Below are positions 1-7,571 of a stretch of DNA of 17,066 nt, one piece after another. Each line of letters starts with the position of its first letter. Positions within the stretch are counted from its first letter, which is position 1. Below the pieces are notes generated by a model, which worked only from the letters and a program-made list of their open reading frames with translations, was not told the origin of the DNA and did not search any database. The stretch comes from Streptomyces sp. WM6386 (GTDB taxonomy: Bacteria; Actinomycetota; Actinomycetes; Streptomycetales; Streptomycetaceae), in contig NZ_JXTE01000109.1 of assembly GCF_000972385.1 (NCBI RefSeq), forward strand, positions 1 through 17,066. Direction: 5' to 3'. The translations under genes and the position numbers were made by a program.

Positions 1-18
1 CCTCGATGCAAATCGAGG
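1..18. repeat. Perfect 7-bp inverted repeat downstream of rnj
   Basis: The first 18 bases form a perfect hairpin: arms cctcgat and atcgagg around a 4-base loop gcaa. It lies 42 bases beyond the rnj stop codon, so on the minus strand it could be part of an rnj terminator. There is no clear T-tract, and the window edge cuts the context, so the role is uncertain. Nothing else is visible in bases 19-60. Confidence 0.4.
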
Positions 19-60
19 CGCCCCGCTCCAGGTTCACGCGTACGGGTGTCCGACAGACCG

Positions 61-1746
61 TCAGACCTCCACCACCACCGGGAGGATCATCGGCCTGCGG
101 CGATAGGTGTCGGAGACCCACTTGCCGAGGGTCCGTCGCACCAGCTGCTGCATCTGGTGGGGTTCGACCACGCCGTCCTGGGCCGAGCGCTCCAGGACCT
201 CCGTGATCCTCGGGATGACGTCGACAAACGCCGAGTCCTCGATACCCGAGCCACGGGCCTGGACGTGCGGTCCGCCCGTGATCTTGCCGGTCGACGAGTC
301 GAGGACCACGAAGACCGAGATGATGCCTTCGTCGCCCAGGATCCTGCGGTCCTTGAGGGCCGGTTCGCCCACGTCGCCGACCGAGAGGCCGTCGACGTAC
401 ACGTAACCCGCCTGGACCTTGCCGGAGATCTTGGCCTTGCCCTCGATGAGGTCGACGACGACGCCGTCCTCCGCGATGACGATCCGGTCGTGCGGGACGC
501 CGGTGAGGGCGCCGAGCTCGGCGTTGGCGCGCAGGTGCCGCCACTCACCGTGGACCGGCATCAGGTTCTTCGGGCGGCAGATGTTGTAGAAGTACAGCAG
601 CTCGCCGGCCGAGGCATGGCCCGAGACATGGACCTTGGCGTTCCCCTTGTGGACGACGTTGGCGCCCCAGCGGGTCAGTCCGTTGATCACGCGGTAGACC
701 GCGTTCTCGTTGCCGGGGATCAGGGACGACGCCAGGATCACGGTGTCGCCGTTGACGATCCGGATCTGGTGGTCGCGGTTGGCCATCCGGGAGAGGGCAG
801 CCATCGGTTCGCCCTGGGAGCCCGTGCAGACCAGGACCACCTCGCGGTCGGGAAGGTCGTCGAGCGTCTTGACGTCGACCACCAGGCCCGGCGGAACCTT
901 CAGATAGCCCAGGTCCCTCGCGATGCCCATGTTGCGGACCATCGAGCGGCCGACGAAGGCGACCCTGCGGCCGTACTCGTTGGCCGCGTCCAGGATCTGC
1001 TGGATGCGGTGGATGTGGCTGGCGAAGCTCGCCACGATGATCCGCTTGCGGGCGTTCCCGAAGACCTGGTGCAGGACGTTGGAGATATCCCGCTCCGGCG
1101 GGACGAACCCGGGCACCTCGGCGTTCGTCGAGTCGGAGAGGAGGAGGTCGATCCCCTCCTCGCTCAGACGTGCGAACGCGTGCAGGTCCGTCAGACGGTT
1201 GTCCAGCGGGAGCTGGTCCATCTTGAAGTCGCCGGTGTGGACCACCATGCCCGCAGGGGTGCGGATGGCCACGGCCAGGGCGTCCGGGATGGAGTGGTTG
1301 ACCGCGATGAACTCGCAGTCGAAGGGGCCGATGCGCTCGCGGTTCCCCTCCACCACCTCAAGGGTGTACGGGCGGATGCGGTGCTCCTGGAGCTTCGCCT
1401 CGATCAGGGCGAGGGTCAGCTTGGAGCCGATCAGCGGGATGTCCGGCTTCTCGCGGAGCAGGAAGGGGACGGCACCGATGTGGTCCTCGTGGCCGTGCGT
1501 GAGCACGATGCCCTCGATGTCGTCGAGGCGGTTCCTGATGGACGTGAAGTCCGGCAGGATCAGGTCGATCCCGGGCTGCTCCTCCTCGGGGAAGAGGACA
1601 CCGCAGTCGACGATCAGAAGGCGGCCGCCGTACTCGAAGACCGTCATGTTTCGGCCGATCTCGCCGAGACCGCCGAGCGGGGTGACCCGCAGGCCGCCTT
1701 CCGGGAGCGGCGGGGGCGAACCGAGTTCAGGATGCGGATGACTCAA
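61..1746 (-). CDS. rnj: Ribonuclease J (beta-CASP metallo-beta-lactamase RNase)
   Basis: This 561-aa protein is an RNase J, a zinc-dependent enzyme with 5'-3' exonuclease and endonuclease activity in mRNA decay and rRNA maturation. The metallo-beta-lactamase motif HGHEDH is at residues 84-89, with further ligand-type motifs NH at 150-151 and HTGD at 170-173. The beta-CASP region follows (SDSTNAE at 204-210), then the C-terminal motifs HVSGHASAGEL (373-383) and PVHGEWRH (397-404), typical of RNase J. Length matches actinobacterial orthologs. The start is a TTG preceded by a strong ribosome-binding site (AGGAGAG, complement of 1751-1757). It is the last gene of thyX-dapA-rnj on this strand, an order also found in mycobacteria. 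The leader contains a short ORF and a hairpin, listed separately. Streptomyces RNase J orthologs are known to affect antibiotic production. Confidence 0.97.
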   Translation of the reverse strand: MSHPHPELGSPPPLPEGGLRVTPLGGLGEIGRNMTVFEYGGRLLIVDCGVLFPEEEQPGIDLILPDFTSIRNRLDDIEGIVLTHGHEDHIGAVPFLLREKPDIPLIGSKLTLALIEAKLQEHRIRPYTLEVVEGNRERIGPFDCEFIAVNHSIPDALAVAIRTPAGMVVHTGDFKMDQLPLDNRLTDLHAFARLSEEGIDLLLSDSTNAEVPGFVPPERDISNVLHQVFGNARKRIIVASFASHIHRIQQILDAANEYGRRVAFVGRSMVRNMGIARDLGYLKVPPGLVVDVKTLDDLPDREVVLVCTGSQGEPMAALSRMANRDHQIRIVNGDTVILASSLIPGNENAVYRVINGLTRWGANVVHKGNAKVHVSGHASAGELLYFYNICRPKNLMPVHGEWRHLRANAELGALTGVPHDRIVIAEDGVVVDLIEGKAKISGKVQAGYVYVDGLSVGDVGEPALKDRRILGDEGIISVFVVLDSSTGKITGGPHVQARGSGIEDSAFVDVIPRITEVLERSAQDGVVEPHQMQQLVRRTLGKWVSDTYRRRPMILPVVVEV

Positions 1747-1756
1747 AAGACTCTCC

Positions 1757-1798
1757 TCACCACACGCGCCACGTACCGGTAGGGCACGTGGCGCGCAT
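1757..1798 (-). promoter_or_regulatory. Possible 13-codon leader ORF upstream of rnj
   Basis: On the minus strand an ATG opens a 13-codon frame, MRATCPTGTWRVW, ending in TGA. That stop overlaps the rnj Shine-Dalgarno sequence (TGAGGAGAG) and lies 10 bases before the rnj TTG start. The geometry suits translational coupling or leader-peptide control. No strong ribosome-binding site precedes the ATG, so translation is unproven, and a short open frame can arise by chance at this GC content. Confidence 0.3.
1765..1795 (-). promoter_or_regulatory. 10-bp stem-loop in the rnj leader
   Basis: The arms cgcgccacgt (1765-1774) and acgtggcgcg (1786-1795) are perfectly complementary around an 11-base loop. 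The hairpin lies 19 bases upstream of the rnj start and entirely inside the candidate leader ORF. It has no T-tract and could be a regulatory leader structure or a processing site. Confidence 0.5.
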
Positions 1799-1863
1799 GA
1801 CGTTCGTGCTAGTAGCAGTTGTCGTTGTGGGTGCAGGCACCGGTGGCCTGCTTATTCAGTTGT

Positions 1864-1901
1864 GAAGTCTGTTGCGCGCCTGGGGCGCGCGAAGTCTGTT
1901 G
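1864..1901 (-). terminator. Probable dapA terminator hairpin flanked by 11-bp direct repeats
   Basis: Just past the dapA stop, gcgcgcc (1874-1880) and ggcgcgc (1884-1890) form a 7-bp stem with a 3-base loop. The hairpin is bracketed by two identical 11-base repeats, gaagtctgttg, at 1864-1874 and 1891-1901. There is no U-tract, but stem-loops without one often act as terminators in Streptomyces. A second short dyad, gcaggc (1833-1838) with gcctgc (1846-1851), lies further downstream. Confidence 0.5.
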
Positions 1902-2801
1902 TCAGAGCTGTACCCCGCCGGCGGCAAGATCGATCTTGAGCTGCTCGACCTCTTCGGGCGTGAGCTCCACCATGGGGGCGCGCAGCGGTCCGGCGGGCAG
2001 GCCCTGGAGGGCGAGCGCGGCCTTCGTGGTCATGACGCCCTGGGTGCGGAACATGCCCGTGTAGACCGGGAGCAGCTTCTGGTGGATCTCGGTCGCCTTC
2101 TGGACGTCGCCGCAGGTGTACGCCTCCACCAGCGCGCGCAGCTCGGGGGTGACCAGATGGCCGACGACCGAGACGAAGCCGACCGCGCCCACGGAGAGCA
2201 GCGGCAGGTTCAGCATGTCGTCGCCGGAGTACCAGGCGAGGCCGGAGCGGGCGATGGCCCAGCTGGCGCGGCCGAGGTCGCCCTTGGCGTCCTTGTTGGC
2301 GACGATGCGCGGGTGCTCGGCCAGGCGGACGAGCGTCTCGGTGTTGATCGGGACGCCGCTGCGGCCGGGAATGTCGTAGAGCATGACCGGCAGCTCGGTG
2401 GCGTCGGCGAGGGCCTTGAAGTGCCGGTACAGGCCCTCCTGCGGGGGCTTGTTGTAGTACGGCGTGACGACGAGCAGGCCGTGGGCACCGGTCTTCTCGG
2501 CCGTACGGGCGAGTTCGAGGCTGTGGTGGGTGTCGTTGGTGCCGACGCCGGCGACGACGTGGGCGCGGTCGCCGACCGCTTCCAGCACGGCTCGTACGAG
2601 GTCCGTTTTCTCCGCGTCGCTGGTGGTGGGGGACTCACCGGTGGTGCCGTTGATGATCAGGCCGTCGTTGCCTGCGTCCACCAGGTGGGTTGCGAGCCGC
2701 TGCGCGCCGTCGAGGTCGAGCGCGCCGTCCGCCGTGAAGGGCGTGACCATGGCGGTGAGGACCCGCCCGAAGGGGGTCTGCGGAGTGGAGGTCGGAGCCA
2801 T
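1902..2801 (-). CDS. dapA: 4-Hydroxy-tetrahydrodipicolinate synthase
   Basis: DapA condenses pyruvate with aspartate semialdehyde, the first committed step of the diaminopimelate/lysine pathway, in the cytoplasm. The 299-aa protein is a class I aldolase barrel. It has the GTTGES motif (52-57), the VTPYYNKPPQEG segment, the catalytic tyrosine in LYDIPGR (Y142) and the Schiff-base lysine in ANKDAKGD (K170). I chose the ATG at 2801 (protein begins MAPTSTPQTPFG). A GTG at 2810 would add three residues, including a TTA codon, but it overlaps a candidate -10 box, and no ribosome-binding site supports either start. A promoter placed seven bases before the ATG suggests a leaderless mRNA. The gene lies between thyX and rnj, as in mycobacteria. 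Streptomyces often carry dapA paralogs, so this copy may not be unique. Confidence 0.96.
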   Translation of the reverse strand: MAPTSTPQTPFGRVLTAMVTPFTADGALDLDGAQRLATHLVDAGNDGLIINGTTGESPTTSDAEKTDLVRAVLEAVGDRAHVVAGVGTNDTHHSLELARTAEKTGAHGLLVVTPYYNKPPQEGLYRHFKALADATELPVMLYDIPGRSGVPINTETLVRLAEHPRIVANKDAKGDLGRASWAIARSGLAWYSGDDMLNLPLLSVGAVGFVSVVGHLVTPELRALVEAYTCGDVQKATEIHQKLLPVYTGMFRTQGVMTTKAALALQGLPAGPLRAPMVELTPEEVEQLKIDLAAGGVQL

Positions 2802-2808
2802 GGGTAAC

Positions 2809-2837
2809 ACGCTACTCGCTGCTCAAGGCGTGGTCTG
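2809..2837 (-). promoter_or_regulatory. Candidate leaderless promoter of dapA
   Basis: On the minus strand a -35-like CAGACC (2837-2832) is followed by a 17-base spacer and a -10 box TAGCGT (2814-2809), which fits TANNNT. Seven bases separate the -10 box from the dapA ATG, which would place transcription initiation at or next to the start codon. This agrees with the absence of a Shine-Dalgarno sequence. The -35 box matches the usual TTGACC at only four of six positions. Confidence 0.45.
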
Positions 2838-2874
2838 CCCTCGGGGGGCGCGAAAAGTCATGACAAAGACGGAG

Positions 2875-2912
2875 CCCGGCACTGCCTGCTCGGGGGTTCA
2901 AGCAGTGCCGGG
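2875..2912 (-). terminator. Probable thyX transcription terminator
   Basis: A perfect 11-bp stem, cccggcactgc (2875-2885) with gcagtgccggg (2902-2912), encloses a 16-base loop. It lies about 100 bases past the thyX stop. Read on the minus strand it is followed by ctccgtctttgtcatg, a weakly T-rich tail. It separates thyX from the dapA promoter. The rest of 2811-3012 shows no gene. Confidence 0.7.
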
Positions 2913-3012
2913 TCCGTTTGATCAGGCTAGATGAACTTCTCTAAATGCCGCAATACGGACACTTCGCACGGCTGACCCGTACATCTGTGCCCGGAGGGAG
3001 AACGCGGGTGCG

Positions 3013-3753
3013 TTACGGCGCCACACGGCCGTTCGCGTTGAAGGCCGCGTAGGTGAGCGGCATGAGCTTGGCCCACTCCGCCTCCATCTTCTCGCCGACC
3101 ATCTCGATCTCCCGCTGCGGGAACGACGGGACCTTCGCCAGTTCGTGCTGGGTGCGCAGGCCGAGGAAGTGCATCAGCGAGCGCGCGTTGCACGTGGCGT
3201 ACATCGAGGAGAACAGGCCGACGGGGAGGACGGCGCGGGCGACCTCGCGGGCGACGCCGGCGGCGAGCATCTCCTGGTAGGCCTCGTACGCCTGTCGGTA
3301 GGAGTCCTCCATCGTGCGGGTGACCAGCTGCTGCTGGGCCTCGGTGCCCTCGACGAAGACGTACTTGCCGGGGCGGCCCTCCTGGACGAGCTTGCGGTCC
3401 GCGCCGGGGACGTAGAAGACCGGCTCGAGCTCCCTGTAGCGGCCGGACTCCTCGTTGTACGACCAGCCCACGCGGTGCCGCATGAACTCGCGGAAGACGA
3501 GGATCGGGGCGCTGATGAAGAAGGTCATCGAGTTGTGCTCGAAGGGGCTGCCGTGCCGGTCTCTCATCAGGTAGTTGATGAGGCCCTTGGAACGCTCGGG
3601 GTCCTTCTGCAGCTCCTCCAGGGACTGTTCGCCGGCGGTGGAGACGCGGGCGGCCCACAGGACGTCCGAGTCGGCCGCGGTGTGCTTGACCAGCTCGACG
3701 GTGACGTCGCTGCGGAAGCTGGGCTTGAGGTCGTCGGCGGGGGTGTCGGTCAC
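3013..3753 (-). CDS. thyX: Flavin-dependent thymidylate synthase
   Basis: ThyX methylates dUMP to dTMP using methylenetetrahydrofolate, with FAD/NADPH as reductant; it is unrelated to ThyA. The 246-aa protein carries the ThyX signature region MRHRVGWSYNEESGRY (residues 91-106) and the conserved C-terminal segment ARSLMHFLGLRTQHELAKVP (190-209). In the signature there are eight residues, not the textbook seven, between RHR and the serine (R92-R94 to S103). The GTG at 3753 gives the usual family length and the N-terminus MTDTPADDLKPSFRSD. An AAGGA 11 bases upstream is a modest ribosome-binding site. A seven-codon ORF starting at ATG 3773 stops across this GTG (GTGA overlap). The gene lies upstream of dapA on the same strand but a hairpin terminator separates them, so co-transcription is not assured. 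Confidence 0.97.
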   Translation of the reverse strand: MTDTPADDLKPSFRSDVTVELVKHTAADSDVLWAARVSTAGEQSLEELQKDPERSKGLINYLMRDRHGSPFEHNSMTFFISAPILVFREFMRHRVGWSYNEESGRYRELEPVFYVPGADRKLVQEGRPGKYVFVEGTEAQQQLVTRTMEDSYRQAYEAYQEMLAAGVAREVARAVLPVGLFSSMYATCNARSLMHFLGLRTQHELAKVPSFPQREIEMVGEKMEAEWAKLMPLTYAAFNANGRVAP

Positions 3754-3803
3754 GGCTCGGAGGGTCCTTCCATCACTTCTCTCGGGCGGCGCCCACTCTA
3801 CGG

Positions 3804-3836
3804 CCCGGCACTGACATCGGGGCGTTCGGTGCCGGG
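3804..3836 (-). promoter_or_regulatory. Inverted repeat in the thyX upstream region
   Basis: cccggcac (3804-3811) and gtgccggg (3829-3836) form a perfect 8-bp dyad with a 17-base interval, 51 bases upstream of the thyX start. The same 8-bp stem occurs inside the thyX terminator at 2875-2912. It could be a leader hairpin or an operator. No convincing promoter boxes were identified in 3754-3952, the divergent region shared with the 79-aa gene. Confidence 0.35.
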
Positions 3837-3952
3837 ACGCGACATCTTCGGTGAAGTTCTGTGAATTCGGGGCATCAGGGCACCTTTTGTGGCACTCGTG
3901 CGTCTGTATCAACAACAGTCACTTATTCGAGCTTGAGAGGAGTGTCTCCCCG

Positions 3953-4192
3953 ATGTTCCGTCGGCGTGAGCCCGTCCCGTTCGCCTTCGTCGCCGAGGCC
4001 GACAGGTTCCGCAGCAATGTCACTCCCCCACCCCGTGAGAAGTCCTCCGTGGGACAGATAGCCGGGAGCTGGCTCCTGGGGGTCACCATCGTCGCCGCGC
4101 TGGTGGGGTCCCTGGTTCTCGGGATGCCGGCGCTGACGCTCGATCACTCCCCCACCTCGACACAGGAGTCACAGGCGTCCCAGGGACACTGA
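3953..4192 (+). CDS. Small single-pass membrane protein, function unknown
   Basis: This 79-aa protein begins MFRRREPVPFAFVAEADRF. It has a polar N-terminal half of about 35 residues, one predicted membrane helix (residues 36-60), then a short Ser/Thr/Gln-rich tail. I do not recognise a named family. The ATG at 3953 is preceded by AGAGGAG at 10 bases; the frame can be extended upstream, but that extension lacks a better start. It is divergent from thyX and ahead of the PH-like gene on the same strand, with a hairpin between them. It is likely a conserved Streptomyces hypothetical. Confidence that it is a gene rests on the ribosome-binding site, the amphipathic layout and coding-like codon use. 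Confidence 0.75.
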   Translation: MFRRREPVPFAFVAEADRFRSNVTPPPREKSSVGQIAGSWLLGVTIVAALVGSLVLGMPALTLDHSPTSTQESQASQGH

Positions 4193-4193
4193 C

Positions 4194-4242
4194 TCTCCCC
4201 CACTGCCCCAAATGGCGTGGGAGGGACCCCCATGGACCCCCA
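4194..4242. repeat. Hairpin plus 9-bp direct repeat after the 79-aa gene
   Basis: The segment 4194-4203 pairs with 4217-4226 (one C/A mismatch, one wobble), and an inner gcc/ggc extends the stem. Two copies of ggaccccca follow directly at 4224-4232 and 4234-4242. It begins two bases after the stop codon and may terminate the 79-aa gene. Similar CCCCCAC...GTGGGAGG elements recur between Streptomyces genes, so this may be a dispersed intergenic repeat (recollection, not checked). Confidence 0.45.
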
Positions 4243-4317
4243 AGGGTGGATCCAGGAGACACCGGCGGATAGCCTCACCGGGCACAGCCCACCGCATGGA
4301 TTGAGTGAGGACCAGTC

Positions 4318-4872
4318 GTGCCCCTGCCCTTCCTGACGGCCGACCGCGTATTCGAGACAGCCGACGACGTCGCGCTGCCCTTCGACGACCGCGAACACTG
4401 GCGGCGCCCCTACCGGCCCGGTCCCTATCGGGTGGGTGCGGCGGCGCTGCTGTTGCTGCTCGCCTCGTATGTGCTGTTCGCGGCGGTCATCATCGCCCTC
4501 ACCGGCTCCGCGTCCGAGGGCGGTGTGGTCTTCGGGATCGCGCTCGCCGTCATCGCCGTCGCGCTGCGGCTGCTGCGCATGGGGGTGTGGGTGAGCGCGC
4601 GCGGAGTACGTCAGGTGGGGTTCCTCCTCACGCGTACGACGCGCTGGGACAAGGTCGTCGCCGTGCGGACGGTGCAGCAGCCGGTGCGCTGGCTGGGGCT
4701 GCCGCGGACGGTGCAGGGACAGGCGCTGACCGTCGTACGCCATGACCGGGCGGCCGGGGGCGCGGTGCCGCTGCTGACCACGCACAACGCGGACTTCCTG
4801 GCGCGGCCCGAGGCGTTCGACCGGGCTGCCGACTCGGTGGAGGCTTGGGGCGCGGAGTATCAGCGGGGCTGA
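4318..4872 (+). CDS. PH-domain-like membrane protein, function unknown
   Basis: This 184-aa protein has a polar N-terminus of about 37 residues, two membrane helices (39-62 and 68-88), then a cytoplasmic beta-rich segment starting GVWVSARGVRQVG. That arrangement is typical of actinobacterial proteins with a bacterial pleckstrin-homology-like domain (DUF2581/bPH type). The phrase TRTTRWDKVVAVR fits the usual strand pattern after the helices. The GTG start is supported by GTGAGGA six bases upstream. No substrate or partner is evident. It converges on the dapB cluster across the terminator at 4886-4930. The domain assignment is by overall pattern, not a search. Confidence 0.85.
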   Translation: MPLPFLTADRVFETADDVALPFDDREHWRRPYRPGPYRVGAAALLLLLASYVLFAAVIIALTGSASEGGVVFGIALAVIAVALRLLRMGVWVSARGVRQVGFLLTRTTRWDKVVAVRTVQQPVRWLGLPRTVQGQALTVVRHDRAAGGAVPLLTTHNADFLARPEAFDRAADSVEAWGAEYQRG

Positions 4873-4885
4873 GTCAACCGCAGAG

Positions 4886-4930
4886 ACGTCGAAGGGGCCG
4901 GTCCGCAGCCGCGGGCCGGCCCTTCGGTGT
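4886..4930. terminator. Strong bidirectional terminator
   Basis: A long stem pairs 4891-4906 (gaaggggccggtccgc) with 4911-4925 (gcgggccggcccttc) around the loop agcc, with one bulged G and one G-U pair; further pairs extend it to 4886-4930. It sits in the 65-base gap between two convergent genes and can fold from either strand. Confidence 0.85.
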
Positions 4931-4937
4931 ACGTCGG

Positions 4938-5389
4938 TCAGGCCTGGACCGGCCGTCCCTCGTGCAGGGCGATCGCGCGCTGCATCGCCTTGCGGGCGCG
5001 CGGGGTGTCGCGGGCGTCGTGGTAGGCGACGGCCAGGCGGAACCAGCTGCGCCAGTCGTTGGGTGCCGCCTCCGTCTCGGCCTTGCGCTTGGCGAAGACC
5101 TCGTCGGCCGAGTCGCGGTCGATACGGCCGCTGGGAGTGCGCTGCAGCTCGTCGAGGGGCAGGCCGCCCTCGGCGTCGAGTTCGGCGGCGAGCTGGTTGG
5201 CCTTGCGGACGAACTGGGTGTTCTTCCACAGGAACCACACGCCGATGACCGGCAGGATCAGTACCGCCACGCCGAAGGTGACGGTGAGAAGCGTGCCGGT
5301 CTGGATGAGCATGACGCCACGGCTGCCGACCAGGACGAAGTAGAAGACCAGGACGGCGGCCGTTATGGCGTAGGACAGCTTGGCGCGCA

Positions 5390-5390
<1 letters not shown>
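4938..5390 (-). CDS. Small membrane protein with TPR-like C-terminus
   Basis: This 150-aa protein has two membrane helices near the N-terminus (about 6-24 and 33-55), a charged linker, then an alpha-helical segment NDWRSWFRLAVAYHDARD (111-128) followed by RARKAMQRAIAL. The W-x-x-L-A-x-A-Y-x-x-x-x-D spacing and the following helix resemble one TPR-type repeat. Its ATG shares a base with the dapB stop (TGATG), so it is almost certainly translated by coupling to dapB. Function is unknown; conservation next to dapB in Streptomyces suggests a cell-envelope role, but this is inference. It ends the rpsO-to-dapB cluster at a bidirectional terminator. Confidence 0.9.
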
Positions 5391-6154
<764 letters not shown>

Positions 6155-6191
6155 TTAACCGGGGTTCCGGGGTCTTGGAGTTCGGACCGGG

Positions 6192-7571
6192 TCAGGCCAC
6201 GGCCTCGTGCAGACGCGCCGCCTGCTTGTCCTTGAGCGGGCCGATGACCGACAGCGAGGGCCGCTGTCCCAGGATGTCGCGGGCGACCGCGCGGACGTCG
6301 TCCGGGGTGACCGAGGCTATCCGGGCCAGCATGTCGTCGACGGACATCTGCTCGCCCCAGCACAGCTCACTCTTGCCGATGCGGTTCATGAGCGCACCGG
6401 TGTCCTCCAGGCCGAGGACGGTGGAGCCGCGGAGCTGGCCGATGGCACGGGCGATCTCGTCGTCGGTCAGGCCGTGCTCAGCGACGTGATCGAGTTCGTC
6501 GCGGCAGATCTTCAGCACGTCGTGCACCTGCGAGGGCCGGCAGCCCGCGTACACGCCGAACAGGCCGCAGTCGGCGAAGCCCGAGGTGTACGAGTACACG
6601 CTGTAGGCCAGGCCGCGCTTCTCGCGGACCTCCTGGAAGAGCCGGGAGGACATGCCGCCGCCCAGCGCGGTGTTCAGCACGCCCAGCGACCAGCGGCGCT
6701 CGTCCGTGCGGGCCAGGCCCGGCATGCCGAGGACGACGTGCGCCTGCTCGGTCTTGCGGCCGAGCAGCTCGACGCGGCCCGCGGTGCGCAGGGCGCGCTT
6801 GCCCTCGCGCGGGGCGATGGGCGTGGCGTCGGTGTTCTTGAGGGCGCCCGCCTTCTCGAAGGCCGCGCGGACCTGTCGTACGACCTTGTTGTGGTCGATG
6901 TTGCCCGCGGCCGCCACGACCAGGTGCGTCGGGTCGTAGTGCTTCTTGTAGAAGCGGCGGATGCGGTCGGCGGTGAGGGCGTTGACGGTGTCGACCGTGC
7001 CGAGGACCGGGCGGCCGAGGGGGTTGTCGCCGAACATGGTGTGCGCGAACAGGTCGTGCACGCAGTCGCCCGGGTCGTCCTCGGTCATGGCGATCTCTTC
7101 GAGGATCGCGCCCCGCTCGACGTTGACGTCGTCCTCGAGGATCAGCGAGCCCGTGAGCATGTCGCAGACGACGTCGATGGCGAGCGGCAGGTCGGTGTCG
7201 AGCACGCGTGCGTAGTAGCACGTGTACTCCTTCGCCGTGAACGCGTTCATCTCGCCGCCGACCGCGTCGATCGCCGAGGAGATGTCCAGCGCCGACCTGC
7301 TCGTGGTGCCCTTGAAGAGCAGGTGCTCCAGGTAGTGCGTGGCGCCGTTCAGGGACGGGGTCTCGTCGCGGGAGCCGACGTGGGCCCAGATGCCGAAGGT
7401 GGCGGAGCGGACCGAGGGCAGCGTCTCGGTGACGATGCGCAGGCCGCCCGGGAGGGTGGTCTTGCGGACCGTACCGATGCCGTTCGCGCCCTTGACGAGG
7501 GTTTGGGTACGGGCGACGGCCCGCGCCTCCGAAGAGGTGCGGGCCGTCGCCGGTGAGCTACTCGACGTCAC
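6192..7571 (-). CDS. M16 family zinc metallopeptidase (PepR-like)
   Basis: This 459-aa protein is an M16 peptidase of the insulinase/mitochondrial-processing-peptidase type. The inverted zinc motif HYLEH is at 79-83, and ERGAILEE (152-159) supplies the third ligand, E159, at the distance seen in pitrilysin. The second half has the [25 protein letters not shown] segment characteristic of the family's C-terminal domain. The start is GTG overlapping the pnp stop (GTGA), so the two genes are translationally coupled. A ribosome-binding site is weak, which supports coupling. The mycobacterial ortholog pepR likewise follows gpsI. The physiological substrate is unknown; there is no signal peptide, so it is probably cytoplasmic. 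Confidence 0.95.
   Translation of the reverse strand: MTSSSSPATARTSSEARAVARTQTLVKGANGIGTVRKTTLPGGLRIVTETLPSVRSATFGIWAHVGSRDETPSLNGATHYLEHLLFKGTTSRSALDISSAIDAVGGEMNAFTAKEYTCYYARVLDTDLPLAIDVVCDMLTGSLILEDDVNVERGAILEEIAMTEDDPGDCVHDLFAHTMFGDNPLGRPVLGTVDTVNALTADRIRRFYKKHYDPTHLVVAAAGNIDHNKVVRQVRAAFEKAGALKNTDATPIAPREGKRALRTAGRVELLGRKTEQAHVVLGMPGLARTDERRWSLGVLNTALGGGMSSRLFQEVREKRGLAYSVYSYTSGFADCGLFGVYAGCRPSQVHDVLKICRDELDHVAEHGLTDDEIARAIGQLRGSTVLGLEDTGALMNRIGKSELCWGEQMSVDDMLARIASVTPDDVRAVARDILGQRPSLSVIGPLKDKQAARLHEAVA

Noticed and set aside
2808..2810. GTG start for dapA adding a TTA codon (possible bldA control)
   Set aside because: It overlaps the likely -10 box and has no ribosome-binding site; the ATG at 2801 is better supported.
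2881..2915. A ggttcaag segment resembling a tRNA T-loop
   Set aside because: There is no acceptor, D or anticodon stem around it; it is the loop of the thyX terminator.
3754..3915. 54-residue N-terminal extension of ThyX
   Set aside because: It is not like any ThyX N-terminus, and the GTG at 3753 gives the normal family length.
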